Assembly: GCA_028278065.1 (NCBI GenBank)
Contig: JANQFA010000263.1
Span: 1-38,094 of the forward strand
Source: Myxococcota bacterium
GTDB lineage: Bacteria > Myxococcota_A > UBA9160 > JAFDET01
Reading direction: 5' to 3'
Length of the DNA stretch: 38,094 nt
Shown: positions 16,990-25,441 of the stretch, in pieces
Layout of the letters: each line of letters opens with the position of its first letter
Position numbering within the stretch: position 1 is the first letter of the stretch
Program-made: the position numbers and the translations under genes
Notes under the pieces: generated by a model
What the model saw: only the letters and a program-made list of their open reading frames with translations
Databases searched by the model: none
What the model was told of the DNA's origin: nothing

Positions 16990-17901
16990 TCAGGGCTGCT
17001 GCTCTCCGTGCACCGGGTGAAGACCCCAGCGGGCGTACTGCGGGTCCCCGTCTCGGTCGTCGCGGCGCGTCCGGCCCTCGCGCTCGAGCTTCACCAGGTG
17101 CGATGCGACGGACAACGCGGCGGCGGCGTGGAGAACCTCCGGAACGTCCGTGTAGACCTGCTTGACGATGGCGGACACGGAGCTCGGGCCCAGCGTGGCG
17201 AGGGCGTCCACGATCTGGGCCTCGCGCTCGTTCCGGTGTTCCATGTACTCGCGGATCTTGCCGACCGCGTCTTCGATGCAGGGCCCGTGCGCAGGGTAGA
17301 TGCGGCCGGGCTGCAGGCTCAGCACCCGCTCGAGCGAGTTCATGTAGTCGAGCAGGTCCCCGCCCTGTGCGGGAATCACCGTGGTGCCGACGCCGAGCAC
17401 GTTGTCGCCCGAGAAGAGGGCGTGCTCCTCCTCGAGGAGGAAGCAGAGGTGGTCCTCGGCGTGCCCCGGCGTGTGGATCGCGCGCAGCGTGGCTCCCTCG
17501 GTCTCGACGAGGGCGCCGTCCGCGAGGGGGTGGATCTCCAGGGAGTAGTGACCGTCCATCCCCTCGTGAGGCAGCTTGGAGACGCGCAGGGGACCGAATC
17601 GCTCGATCACCTCCGGCACGCCCCCGATGTGATCCGGGTGTCCGTGGGTCAGCACGATCTCCTGGAGCGCCTCGCAGCCGCTCTCCTCCATCGCGCGCTC
17701 GAGGACCGGGATGTAGGACTGCTCGCCCTGGCCCGCATCGAGCAGGATGCGCACCTTCCCGGTTCCCACCAGATAGGTGTTGGTGCCGGGGCCAGTGAAG
17801 AGGCCCGGGTTCTGGCCGAGGGCCACCGTCACGCGCGGGGACCAGGCCGCCACGTCCGGCAGCTCGAGCCCGATCATGGTCGCCTGCTGCTTTCCGGCCA
17901 T
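16990..17901 (-). CDS. MBL-fold metallo-hydrolase, LACTB2-like
   Basis: This 303-residue metallo-beta-lactamase-fold protein is most like the LACTB2/glyoxalase-II-like group, with a C-terminal winged-helix-like region (about residues 230-285). The zinc-site motif THGHPDHIGG gives His86, His88, Asp90 and His91; GHAEDHLCF, SGDNVLG and YPAHGPC complete the site. The GPGTNTYLVG start segment is typical of LACTB2-type proteins. Known relatives act as single-strand RNA endonucleases or thioester hydrolases; which applies here cannot be told. The gene starts 5 bases after the pmbA stop, so it is part of the same transcript. A second ATG eight codons downstream (17877) is a possible alternative start. 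Confidence 0.9.
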   Translation of the reverse strand: MAGKQQATMIGLELPDVAAWSPRVTVALGQNPGLFTGPGTNTYLVGTGKVRILLDAGQGEQSYIPVLERAMEESGCEALQEIVLTHGHPDHIGGVPEVIERFGPLRVSKLPHEGMDGHYSLEIHPLADGALVETEGATLRAIHTPGHAEDHLCFLLEEEHALFSGDNVLGVGTTVIPAQGGDLLDYMNSLERVLSLQPGRIYPAHGPCIEDAVGKIREYMEHRNEREAQIVDALATLGPSSVSAIVKQVYTDVPEVLHAAAALSVASHLVKLEREGRTRRDDRDGDPQYARWGLHPVHGEQQP

Positions 17902-17906
17902 CGTGC

Positions 17907-19271
17907 CTACTCCCCGGCGATGGTCATCTCGGCGATGCGCAGGGTGGGCGCCGCGACGCGCCCCTGCCAGAGCAGGTCGCTCCCGACCGCATCGATCGCC
18001 TTCAGCATGTCGAGCAGGTTGCCCGCGATGGTGAGCTCCTCGACGGGACGGTCCGGCCTGCCGTTCTCGATCCAGAGGCCTGCCGCGCCGCGCGAGAAGT
18101 CGCCCGTGACCGGGTTGAAGCCATGGCCGAAGAGCGAGGTGACCAGCAGGCCGCGCGGCGTGTCGGCGACGATCTCGTCCAGCGTCCCCGCGCCGGGCTC
18201 GATCCAGAAGTTGGTCGGGCCCGCGCCCGGCGCGCTTCCCGCACCGCGGGCCGCGTTGCCGGTCGAGGCGAGCCCGAGCTTGCGCGCGGAGTAGCTGTCG
18301 AGGAGCCAGGTTGCGAGGCGCCCGCCCTCGACGACCTGGTTTCGTCGGGTCGGGAGGCCCTCTCCGTCGAAGGGCTTGCTGCCCAGGCCGCGCGGGAGCC
18401 GCCCGTCGTCGATCACGTTGACCTTCGGCGAGGCGATCTCCTCGCCCATGCGCTCGGCGAGAAAGGAAGCGCCCCGGTAGACTGCGCCGCCACCGACACA
18501 GGCCGCCAGATGGGCCAGCAGGCTTCGCGCGACGCTCGGCTCGAAGACCACGGCCGCCCGGGTGGTGGCGATGCGTCGTCCGCCGAGTCGGCGCAGCGCG
18601 CGCGCGGCCGCCGTTCGGCCCACCGCCGCGGGGTCCTCGAGGTCCGCCCAGCGGCGCGCAACGCTGGTCCAGTAGTCGACCTGCATCGAGCCGTTCTGGG
18701 AGGCGATGGGCTGCGCGCTGACGCCGTGGGACGCGGTCGCGTACTCGGCGATGAACCCCTCGCTGTTGCCGTACACGCGTCGTCCCGCTTCCGACCCCGC
18801 TTCCGCGCCCTGCGAGTTGGTGATGCGCGGGTCCGCGGCGCGCGCGGCCGTCTCGGCGCGGCGGGCGGCGTCGATGCGCGCCTCGACCGAGAGGCCGGCG
18901 TCGTCGGGGTCGATCAGGGCCAGATCCGGAAGGTCGTCGGCGAAGCCACCCTCGGGAAGGCCCGCGGCCGGGTCGGCTGCGGTTGCCCGAGCCAGGGCCG
19001 CGGTCTCGTCCGCCATGCGCTCCACCGCCTCCGGCGCCAGGTCGCTGGTCGAGGTGACGGCGGAGCGGAAGCCCGGTCCCTCCCGCACGAGGGCGCGAAT
19101 CCCGAGCACCCGCTCGCGTGCCTGCTTGACCACGTCGATCTCGTCGTCGCGCACGCGCACCTCGACGGAGTCGCCCTCGACGAGGAGCGCGTCGGCCTGG
19201 TCTGCGCCCGCGGCCCGCACCCGCTCCAGCGCTCGGGCGACGGCCTCCCGTCCCTCCAACGGAGCGCTCAA
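17907..19271 (-). CDS. pmbA: TldE/PmbA-type subunit of the TldD/TldE peptidase
   Basis: This 454-residue protein is the non-metal partner of the TldD/TldE heterodimeric protease, which degrades or trims unfolded peptides and matures some modified peptides. PmbA hallmarks include DALLVEGDSVEVRVRDDEIDVVKQ near the N-terminus, NSQGAEAGSEAGRRVYGNSEGF, NVIDDGRLPRGLGSKPFDGEG and the C-terminal GFNPVTGDFSRGAAGLWIENGR. It lacks the HExxxH motif, as expected for this subunit. The start is a TTG overlapping the tldD stop (TTGA), right after which LEGREAVARALERV begins the domain. The ORF track merges this frame with a shadow running to 22139. The two genes are translationally coupled, which fits their 1:1 complex. 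Confidence 0.92.
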   Translation of the reverse strand: MSAPLEGREAVARALERVRAAGADQADALLVEGDSVEVRVRDDEIDVVKQARERVLGIRALVREGPGFRSAVTSTSDLAPEAVERMADETAALARATAADPAAGLPEGGFADDLPDLALIDPDDAGLSVEARIDAARRAETAARAADPRITNSQGAEAGSEAGRRVYGNSEGFIAEYATASHGVSAQPIASQNGSMQVDYWTSVARRWADLEDPAAVGRTAAARALRRLGGRRIATTRAAVVFEPSVARSLLAHLAACVGGGAVYRGASFLAERMGEEIASPKVNVIDDGRLPRGLGSKPFDGEGLPTRRNQVVEGGRLATWLLDSYSARKLGLASTGNAARGAGSAPGAGPTNFWIEPGAGTLDEIVADTPRGLLVTSLFGHGFNPVTGDFSRGAAGLWIENGRPDRPVEELTIAGNLLDMLKAIDAVGSDLLWQGRVAAPTLRIAEMTIAGE

Positions 19272-20713
19272 CCCTCGGTCCCTCCCACGGTGACCTGGTC
19301 GAGCCGGATCGTGGGCAGGCCGACTCCGACCGGGACCTGCTGGCCGTCCTTGCCGCAGGTGCCGACCCCGTGATCCAGCTCCAGGTCGCTCCCGATGCGG
19401 GACACCCGGGTGAGGACGTCCGGGCCATTGCCGATCAGGCTGGCGCCCTTCACCGGTGCGCCGATGCGCCCCCCCTCGATCTTGTAGGCCTCGGTCGCCG
19501 AGAAGACGAACTTTCCGCTGGTGATGTCGACCTGTCCCCCTCCGAACGAGACGGCGTAGAGGCCTCGATCGACCGAGCGGATCACGTCCTCCGGGTCGTC
19601 CTCCCCGGACAGCATGAACGTGTTGGTCATGCGCGGCATGGGGAGGTGCGCGTAGCTCTCGCGGCGCCCGTTGCCTGTCGGGGCCATGCCCATCAGGCGG
19701 GCGTTGAGGCGGTCCTGCAGGTAGCCCACCAGGATCCCGTTCTCGATCAGGGTGGTGCGCCGGGTCGGTGTGCCTTCGTCGTCCACGTTGAGGGAGCCGC
19801 GTCGGCCGGGGAGCGTTCCGTCGTCGATCACCGTGACGCCTTCGCTCGCCACGCGCTGGCCCAGCTTGTCCGCGAAGGCCGAGGTGCCCTTGCGGTTGAA
19901 ATCGCCCTCCAGGCCGTGGCCGACGGCCTCGTGGAGGAGTACGCCGGGCCAGCCGGGCCCCAGCACCACGTCCATGGTCCCGGCGGGACACGGCTCGGCC
20001 TCGAGGTTGAGCAGGGCCACCCGCACCGCCTCGCGCACCTGCGGCTTCCAGGCCTCCGGGTCGAGGAGGCGGGTCAGCTCGAAGCGCCCGCCGGCGCCCT
20101 CGTAGCCCACCTCGCGGCGGCCCCCGTCGGCCGCGATCACCTGGACGTTGAGGCGTGCGAGGGGCTGGACGTCCCCCACCAGGACGCCGTCGGCGGCGGC
20201 CACGAGGACGTGCTTGTGCACGCACACCAGGCTCGCCATCACCTGCTGGATGCGCGGGTCGAGGCTGCGTGCGAAGGCATCGATCTCGGAGAGGAGGGCC
20301 ACCTTGTCGCCGACCGGGAGCTCGGTCGGGGCCTGCTCGACCGGGTAGAGGTCGTGGCGGCTGCCGCCGCAGACGCTGACCGCGGTCTTGCCGCCCGCGC
20401 CCTCGGAGATCGCGCGGGCGGTGCGCGCAGCGAGCTGGAGGCTGTCGACGGTGATCTCGTCCGAGTGGGCGTAGCCCTGGCGCGCCCCGTCCACGACTCG
20501 CACGCCCACGCCCTGCTCGATGTGCCGGTCGCCGCTCTTGACGATCCCGTCCTCGAGGGAGACCGCGTCCTGGGTCGTGTACTCGAAGAAGAGATCGGCG
20601 TGGTCCACGCGGCGTTCGAGGGCGGTTCCCAATGCCCCGTGCAGGCGGGCGTCGTCGAGATCGAAGCGTTCGCGGAAGAACGCGAGGGAGGTGTCGGTGG
20701 GTTGCGCAGACAT
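19268..20713 (-). CDS. tldD: TldD metalloprotease subunit
   Basis: This 481-residue catalytic subunit of the TldD/TldE (PmbA) zinc protease carries HEAVGH (residues 261-266), the HExxxH zinc motif of the family, followed by GLEGDFNRKGTSAF. Further family blocks are VIDDGTLPGRRGSLNVDDEGTPT, RMTNTFMLSGEDDPED and, near the end, GVGTCGKDGQQVPVGVG, which holds the conserved third zinc-ligand cysteine. ATG 20713 gives the normal N-terminus (the domain begins with LFFEYTTQDAVSLEDGIVK). It lies 8 bases after the HAD gene stop and is coupled to pmbA. Known roles elsewhere include microcin B17 and CcdA processing; no peptide precursor is evident here. Confidence 0.94.
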   Translation of the reverse strand: MSAQPTDTSLAFFRERFDLDDARLHGALGTALERRVDHADLFFEYTTQDAVSLEDGIVKSGDRHIEQGVGVRVVDGARQGYAHSDEITVDSLQLAARTARAISEGAGGKTAVSVCGGSRHDLYPVEQAPTELPVGDKVALLSEIDAFARSLDPRIQQVMASLVCVHKHVLVAAADGVLVGDVQPLARLNVQVIAADGGRREVGYEGAGGRFELTRLLDPEAWKPQVREAVRVALLNLEAEPCPAGTMDVVLGPGWPGVLLHEAVGHGLEGDFNRKGTSAFADKLGQRVASEGVTVIDDGTLPGRRGSLNVDDEGTPTRRTTLIENGILVGYLQDRLNARLMGMAPTGNGRRESYAHLPMPRMTNTFMLSGEDDPEDVIRSVDRGLYAVSFGGGQVDITSGKFVFSATEAYKIEGGRIGAPVKGASLIGNGPDVLTRVSRIGSDLELDHGVGTCGKDGQQVPVGVGLPTIRLDQVTVGGTEG

Positions 20714-20721
20714 GCTCGGGA

Positions 20722-21405
20722 TCACTCCAGCGCCGCCAGGCGACTCGGCAGCTCGCCGAGCGTAGCAAGCTCTCGCACGTCGATGACCCCGAGTCCGGCG
20801 GCCCGCGCTCCGGCCAGGTCCTCGTCCGGATCGTCCCCGACGTGCACCGCCTCTTCGGCGACCACCCCGAGGCGCTCGAGCGCCGCGCGGAAGATGCGCG
20901 CATCGGGCTTGGCGGCTCGCGCGTGGGCCGGTCGCACCACCGCCTGGAGCTTCGCTGCGAGGCCGAGGCCCTCGAGGATCCGGTCGAGCCGTGCGTCGAA
21001 GTTGGACACCAGCGCGAGGCCGAGGCCCCGCGCGCCGAGGGCGTCCAGCACTGCTTCCGCGCCGTCGAGCGCCACCCAGGAATCCGGTCGGGCGAAGTGG
21101 CTCCAGAGCTCGGCGAAGACCGCGTCGAAGTCCCGGACCTGGGCCTGGCTGTCGGTGGCCCGCAGGGTCTCGCGCACGCGCCACCACCACCAGCGGCGCT
21201 CCAGCTCGGGCACCTCCTCGTCGGGTGCTTCGGGAAACACGCACGGATCGGCGCGTCGCAGCACGCGGCGGAAGGCGTCCTCGATCCGCCAGGCGGGAAG
21301 CTCCACCCCCTGTGCGGCGAAGGCACGTGCGTAGACCTCGCCCACCGGCTCGGCGGTGCGGATGAGGGTCCCGGCGGCGTCGAAGAGAACGGCGCGGATG
21401 GGCAC
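20722..21405 (-). CDS. HAD-IA family hydrolase, DxAGT type
   Basis: This 227-residue haloacid-dehalogenase superfamily protein with an alpha-helical cap starts at GTG. Motif I is LFDAAGTLI: the nucleophile Asp is present, but the second Asp of the usual DxD is Ala, as in dehalogenase- and phosphonatase-like or HDHD3-like members. Motif II is SNFD, motif III the lysine in AKPDARIF, and motif IV HVGDDPDEDLAGARAAG. A Trp-rich cap segment (ELERRWWWWRVRE) is notable. The missing second Asp argues against an ordinary phosphatase. The gene lies 25 bases after the ArsR-methyltransferase gene and 8 bases before tldD. The substrate is unknown. Confidence 0.88.
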   Translation of the reverse strand: MPIRAVLFDAAGTLIRTAEPVGEVYARAFAAQGVELPAWRIEDAFRRVLRRADPCVFPEAPDEEVPELERRWWWWRVRETLRATDSQAQVRDFDAVFAELWSHFARPDSWVALDGAEAVLDALGARGLGLALVSNFDARLDRILEGLGLAAKLQAVVRPAHARAAKPDARIFRAALERLGVVAEEAVHVGDDPDEDLAGARAAGLGVIDVRELATLGELPSRLAALE

Positions 21406-21430
21406 GATCGTCCCGCGGCGGTGGCGCGCC

Positions 21431-22417
21431 TCACGGGCGGCGGGCCGAGACGATGAAGGTGGCGGGGAGGTCTCGCTCGCGGTCCCGCGGTGCCTCGCGC
21501 TCGACCACCGGCTCGTCGAGCCCCGCGTCGGCCAGCCAGCCGCGCAGGTCGTCGAGCGGGAAGCCCAGCCACTGGACGCCGAGCTCCTCGCGCATCCACT
21601 CGCGGTCGTGCTCCTCGAAGTCGACCACGACGACCACGCCTCCGGGCTTCACGACCCGAGCCATCTCTGCGAGGGCGTCGCCCGGCGAGGGGAGGTAGTG
21701 GAGGACCATGTGCGCGAAGGCCGCGTCCACGGAGGCGTCCTCGAGCGGGAGGTCGGCCGCGTCGCCCCGCCGCAGCTCCACCGAGGTCACCCCCTCGTCG
21801 GCGAGCTTGCCGCGCGCGGCGTCGAGCATCGGCTGGCTGTGGTCCACGGCCACCACGTCGACGCCGAGGCGCGCCAGCTCCAGGGCGAGGATCCCGGTGC
21901 CCGTTCCCACGTCGCAGACGCGCAGCCCGGGCGGAACCAGACGCGCCACCGCGCGCGCGCGCAACGTGTCGTCGTTGAACACCTTGCGCAGGGCGTCCCA
22001 CTCGGGTCCGACCCGGTCGAACCAGGAGCGGGTGCGCGCCGCTCGTTCGGCCAGCACCTCGGAGAGCGCCGCCGCGTCGCGATCGGCGCTCGGCTCGGAG
22101 GCGTGGGCGCGCCGCGCGAGATCCCAGGCGTCTCGCCACATGCCCTCGCGCGGTGCCGGGAAGCGGTAGTAGACGAAGGTCCCGTCGCGGCGATCGCGCA
22201 GCAGCCCGGCCTCGCGCAGGATGGCCAGGTGCCGCGAGACCCGCGACTGGGCGAGACCGAGGGCGCGCATCAGCTCCTGGACTGCCAGCTCCTCGCGCTC
22301 CAGGAGCGCCAGGAGGCGAACCCGGGTCGGGTCCGAGAGGATCTTGAAGACCTTCTGGAGCTCGTCAGCGCTCAGCGGGCCGTCCCTCCCGGGCCGGGAG
22401 TCCCGGCCGGACGGCAC
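21431..22417 (-). CDS. ArsR-type regulator fused to SAM-dependent methyltransferase
   Basis: This protein of about 328 residues has an N-terminal ArsR winged helix (LQKVFKILSDPTRVRLLALLEREELAVQELMRALGLAQSRVSRHLAILREAGLL) and a C-terminal class I methyltransferase (motif I CDVGTGTGILALELA at about residues 168-182, then VDHSQPMLDAARGKL, and VLHYLPSPGDALAEMARVVKPGG). Such fusions are widespread and may link a metabolite or metal signal to methylation; no cysteine metal site is obvious. The start is uncertain. GTG 22417 is used here. A CTG at 22375 has GAGGG eight bases upstream and would begin right at LSADELQ. Either choice overlaps the gspN end, so the gene is cotranscribed with the secretion operon. 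Confidence 0.88.
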   Translation of the reverse strand: MPSGRDSRPGRDGPLSADELQKVFKILSDPTRVRLLALLEREELAVQELMRALGLAQSRVSRHLAILREAGLLRDRRDGTFVYYRFPAPREGMWRDAWDLARRAHASEPSADRDAAALSEVLAERAARTRSWFDRVGPEWDALRKVFNDDTLRARAVARLVPPGLRVCDVGTGTGILALELARLGVDVVAVDHSQPMLDAARGKLADEGVTSVELRRGDAADLPLEDASVDAAFAHMVLHYLPSPGDALAEMARVVKPGGVVVVVDFEEHDREWMREELGVQWLGFPLDDLRGWLADAGLDEPVVEREAPRDRERDLPATFIVSARRP

Positions 22418-23324
22418 GTCCGCGACGCGCGGCCGTGCCGCGACGCGTCCCCGGCCCGCCGCCCAGGTCCGGCTGTCCGAGGGTGCCGCCGAGATCCACC
22501 TCCGCATGCCCTGCGCGGTCGAGGCGCAGCCCGAGCTGCCGCACCATCGGCCGGACGCTCTGCTCGCGCACGTCGACGACGAGCTTCCCGTTCAGTGGCG
22601 CGCGCTCCAGCGAAGGGCTCTTCCCGATCGTTCCGCTGCCCTCCAGGCTGAGCATGGGACCGTCCAGCGCCAGCTCCTCGACGACGAGCCAGGCGTCGCC
22701 ACCCAGCTCGCCGCGGCCGGCGAGGGACTCGAAGGGCAGGGCGACCGGCATCCCGGGCAGGCCGATCGAGCCGTCACTCACGCTCACCTCCACGCTTCCC
22801 ACGGGCCCCTCGGCACCGCTGCGCAGATCGACATCGGCTTCGCCGGTGCCGTCGAGAGCCAGGTCGGGAGCGAACGACGCGAGGGGAAGGGCAGCGAGGG
22901 AGACCCGTTCCAGGCGTCCGTCGAAGCCGGGCTCCGCGCCGGCGAAGACGGTGCCCCGGACGCGTCCCTGCGGTGCCTCGAGGTCGATGGCGACGGCCGG
23001 ATGGCCCCTGATCCACGCGGGCGACCAAGCCGGTCGCAGGCGCGCGCGGTCGAGCTGGATGACGGTGCCGTCGGCGAGGGTGGCCGAGACGCCCCGTGCG
23101 GCGAGGGCAGGGCCGAACAGGGTGAAGCTCGGCGCGAGCTCGGCGATCGTGACGCGGGCCCCGCTCGCCCGGGATGCCTGGCTCGCCACCGCATCGCGCA
23201 GCCCGTCCCACGGGAAGCCCATGAAGAAGAAGAAGGCGGTGAGCAGCACGCCTGCGATCGGCACGCCCAGCAGGAGGGCGGATCGCGGGATCGGACCGGC
23301 TGCGGCGCGACGCGGCTCGCTCAC
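22365..23324 (-). CDS. gspN: Type II secretion protein GspN
   Basis: This 319-residue bitopic inner-membrane protein has one N-terminal helix (about residues 13-33, ALLLGVPIAGVLLTAFFFFMGFPWDGL) and a large periplasmic beta-rich region of the AsmA-like GspN type. Its motifs include ARVTIAELAPSFTLFGPALAARGV, the LDRARLRPAW pattern and repeated L-x-G beta strands near the end (GEADVDL, LEGSGTIG, VDLGGTLGQPDL). GspN is accessory in many systems and is found mainly in delta-type operons. The C-terminus has an Arg/Gly/Pro-rich tail after LGGTLGQPDL that overlaps the next gene and may be poorly conserved. It starts with GTG overlapping the gspM stop (GTGA). Confidence 0.85.
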   Translation of the reverse strand: MSEPRRAAAGPIPRSALLLGVPIAGVLLTAFFFFMGFPWDGLRDAVASQASRASGARVTIAELAPSFTLFGPALAARGVSATLADGTVIQLDRARLRPAWSPAWIRGHPAVAIDLEAPQGRVRGTVFAGAEPGFDGRLERVSLAALPLASFAPDLALDGTGEADVDLRSGAEGPVGSVEVSVSDGSIGLPGMPVALPFESLAGRGELGGDAWLVVEELALDGPMLSLEGSGTIGKSPSLERAPLNGKLVVDVREQSVRPMVRQLGLRLDRAGHAEVDLGGTLGQPDLGGGPGTRRGTAARRGRAVRPGLPAREGRPAER

Positions 23325-23872
23325 GACACCGGCTCGAAGCTCGAGACGGTGAAGGTCACGTCCATGAGCTGGGGGTTGTCTCGCCGGGTCCGCATGCGCA
23401 GGCTCTTCACGCTGAGGAGCTGCTCGGCCGACTCGATCTGGTGCAGGTAGTTGACGGCCTGTCCGAGCGTGACGCTCTTCAGCACCACCTCCACCTTGGT
23501 CTCGCGGTACTCCTCGCTGGAGAGCGGCGTCTGCGGCTCCATCGACTCGACCTTCACCGCGGAGCGAGTGGCGAGGGTCTCCAGCAGGGTGAAGATGTTC
23601 CCGCGCGGACCGCGGGCGATGCGCTCCTCGACCGACGAGAGCCGGCCATTCACCTCGTCGAACTCCGCGCGGAGCCGCTGCACGACGGCGAGCTGGCGCT
23701 GGGCCGTCTCCACCCGGGCGGCGGCGTTCCGGCGAGCCCCCAGGACCGGCTGCACCACGGCGAGCCATACGACCACGAAGGTGATGATGGCTCCCGCGAC
23801 CCCGAGGAGACGCCTCTCGCTGGCGGAGAGCCCGCCCACCAGCGCGCGAATGCGGCCCAGGAGGGCACTCAT
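23321..23872 (-). CDS. gspM: Type II secretion protein GspM (PilO-like)
   Basis: This 183-residue inner-membrane platform protein partners with GspL. It has one N-terminal membrane helix (LLGVAGAIITFVVVWLAVVQPVL), a coiled-coil stretch (AAARVETAQRQLAVVQRLRAEFDEVNGRLSSVEERI) and a C-terminal ferredoxin-like domain (VKVESMEPQTPLSSEEYRETKVEVVLKSVTLGQAVNYLHQIESAEQLLSVKSLRMR). The layout matches GspM/PilO. ATG 23872 overlaps the gspL stop (ATGA). The position between gspL and gspN and the 4-base overlaps on both sides support the call more than sequence similarity, which is always low in this family. Confidence 0.87.
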   Translation of the reverse strand: MSALLGRIRALVGGLSASERRLLGVAGAIITFVVVWLAVVQPVLGARRNAAARVETAQRQLAVVQRLRAEFDEVNGRLSSVEERIARGPRGNIFTLLETLATRSAVKVESMEPQTPLSSEEYRETKVEVVLKSVTLGQAVNYLHQIESAEQLLSVKSLRMRTRRDNPQLMDVTFTVSSFEPVS

Positions 23873-25434
23873 GCCTGCTCTCCCGGGGGCGCCAGGCTGA
23901 TGGTCAGGTTGAAGCTCTTGGCCCCTTCTCGACCCGTGGTGATCTCGCTGATCTTGATCTGCGAGAACGGCGTGAACTCCTGGAGCTCGGTGCGCAGGCG
24001 GTCCACGGCCTCGAAGCTCTTCGAGTAGCCCCGGATCCGCACCACCTGTCGGTCGATATTGAGCTCCTCGAATACCACGTCGAGGTCCTTGGGAACCCGC
24101 GCCGAGATCTCGGTGAGGAGGTCGAGGGCGGAGAGGTTGCCGCGGTACACGCCGAGGAACTCGGCGCGGTCGTGGGCCGAGCGGACTGCACCCTGCATGG
24201 CGCCCATCACGTTGGAGGGGGCGGGGCGGCCCGGAAAGGCCTCGCTCCAGAGGCGCGCCACCTCCCCTTCGACGGCGTCCGCGCGGCCCGCCTGGGTCGC
24301 GATCGAGCTGGCGCCGAGCGCGCCCGCCAGGACCAGGGCCACGCCCCCGAGCACTCCGGTCCACACGAGCTGGCGTCCGAGCGCGCCCACGTCGAAGCGC
24401 GTCGCGAACTCGTCCTGCCGGAAGTCCATGCTCGTCGTGGCCCGTGCCGTGCCGCGCACCGCCAGGGCCGCGGCGGGTGCGAGAAGGAGCGGGTCGCCCG
24501 CGGCGAGGAGCGCGCGTCCCAGCTCGTCCGAGCCGGGGGTCAGGCGTTCGGTCGGGACCCGCAGGCGATCGCCGAGGTACTCGTCGATGCCGTGCAGCCG
24601 AGAGCCTCCACCCACGAGGACGAGGCCGTCCGGGGCGGCGAGGGCGCGCGCGGCGAGGATCGGCTCGAAGGAGCCGAGGCTGCGCGCGATCTCGCGGGTC
24701 AGTCGATCCAGGGCTGCACCGGCCGAGCTGCCCGCGAAGCCGGCGACGCCCACCTCGGCCTTGGCCTCCTCGGCGCTGCGCAGGTCGATTCCGCGCTCTT
24801 CGGCGAGCGCCTCGCTGAGGGAGGCCGCGCCGCGGCGCAGGGTGCGCGCTGCCACCGCCGCGCCTTCGATGCAGAGGCAGAGCGTGGTGGTGCGGTGGCC
24901 GAGGTCGAGGATGACGCGCGCGCCCGCCAGGTCGTACAGGGAGGTCAGGTTGCCGAGCACGAGGCCCTCGGCCTCGACGATGCGGGGGTCGATGCCGGCC
25001 TCGGCGAGTCGCTCGAGGAGGGCGGCCACCTCGGCGCGGGGTGCGATCGTGGCGGCCACCTCGCTCGAGCCGCGATCGCCGCCGACGCGCTCCCAGTCCA
25101 GCAGCATCCCCTCCAGGTCGAAGGGGAGCTCGTCCTCCACCGACATGGGGACGGCCTGGGTCAGGCGGCGTCGGTCGGAGAAGGGGAACTCGAAGCGACG
25201 CCCGGTGAGGCGCGGGCCGGGTAGGGCGCAGACGGCGTCGGCGACCGGCAGCTGGTGCATGCGCAGGAAGCTCTGCAACCTCTCGCCGAAGGGGCGCAGG
25301 TCCTCCGGATCCTCGCTGGGCATGACGTGGGCACCGCCCACCTCGACACCGCGCAGGGTCTGCCGCAGCTCGAACGCCTTGATCGAGTGGCTTCCGAGAT
25401 CGAGCCCGAGCGCGCTCTTCGCGAGCATGGCCAT
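23869..25434 (-). CDS. gspL: Type II secretion protein GspL, PilM/PilN-like fusion
   Basis: This 521-residue protein joins a cytoplasmic actin-like domain of PilM type (starts KSALGLDLGSHSIKAFELRQ; DLGHRTTTLCL; LVLVGGGSRLHGIDEYL) to a membrane helix (about residues 355-375) and a periplasmic PilN/GspL-type ferredoxin-like domain ending EITTGREGAKSFNLTISLAPP. In the type II system GspL recruits the GspE ATPase to the membrane. The PilM-like look, with intact phosphate-binding GLDLGSHSIK, is closer to type IV pilus proteins than enterobacterial GspL is, and suggests that it may bind ATP. The start is ATG 25434 with GAGGAAA just upstream, 7 bases after the gspK stop; the ORF-track extension to 25557 lies within gspK. 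Confidence 0.9.
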   Translation of the reverse strand: MAMLAKSALGLDLGSHSIKAFELRQTLRGVEVGGAHVMPSEDPEDLRPFGERLQSFLRMHQLPVADAVCALPGPRLTGRRFEFPFSDRRRLTQAVPMSVEDELPFDLEGMLLDWERVGGDRGSSEVAATIAPRAEVAALLERLAEAGIDPRIVEAEGLVLGNLTSLYDLAGARVILDLGHRTTTLCLCIEGAAVAARTLRRGAASLSEALAEERGIDLRSAEEAKAEVGVAGFAGSSAGAALDRLTREIARSLGSFEPILAARALAAPDGLVLVGGGSRLHGIDEYLGDRLRVPTERLTPGSDELGRALLAAGDPLLLAPAAALAVRGTARATTSMDFRQDEFATRFDVGALGRQLVWTGVLGGVALVLAGALGASSIATQAGRADAVEGEVARLWSEAFPGRPAPSNVMGAMQGAVRSAHDRAEFLGVYRGNLSALDLLTEISARVPKDLDVVFEELNIDRQVVRIRGYSKSFEAVDRLRTELQEFTPFSQIKISEITTGREGAKSFNLTISLAPPGEQA

Positions 25435-25441
25435 GGTTTCC

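Noticed and set aside
17907-22139. 1410-residue minus-strand ORF covering pmbA and upstream genes
   Set aside because: The real gene starts at TTG 19271; upstream it is an out-of-frame reading of tldD, HAD and ArsR genes.
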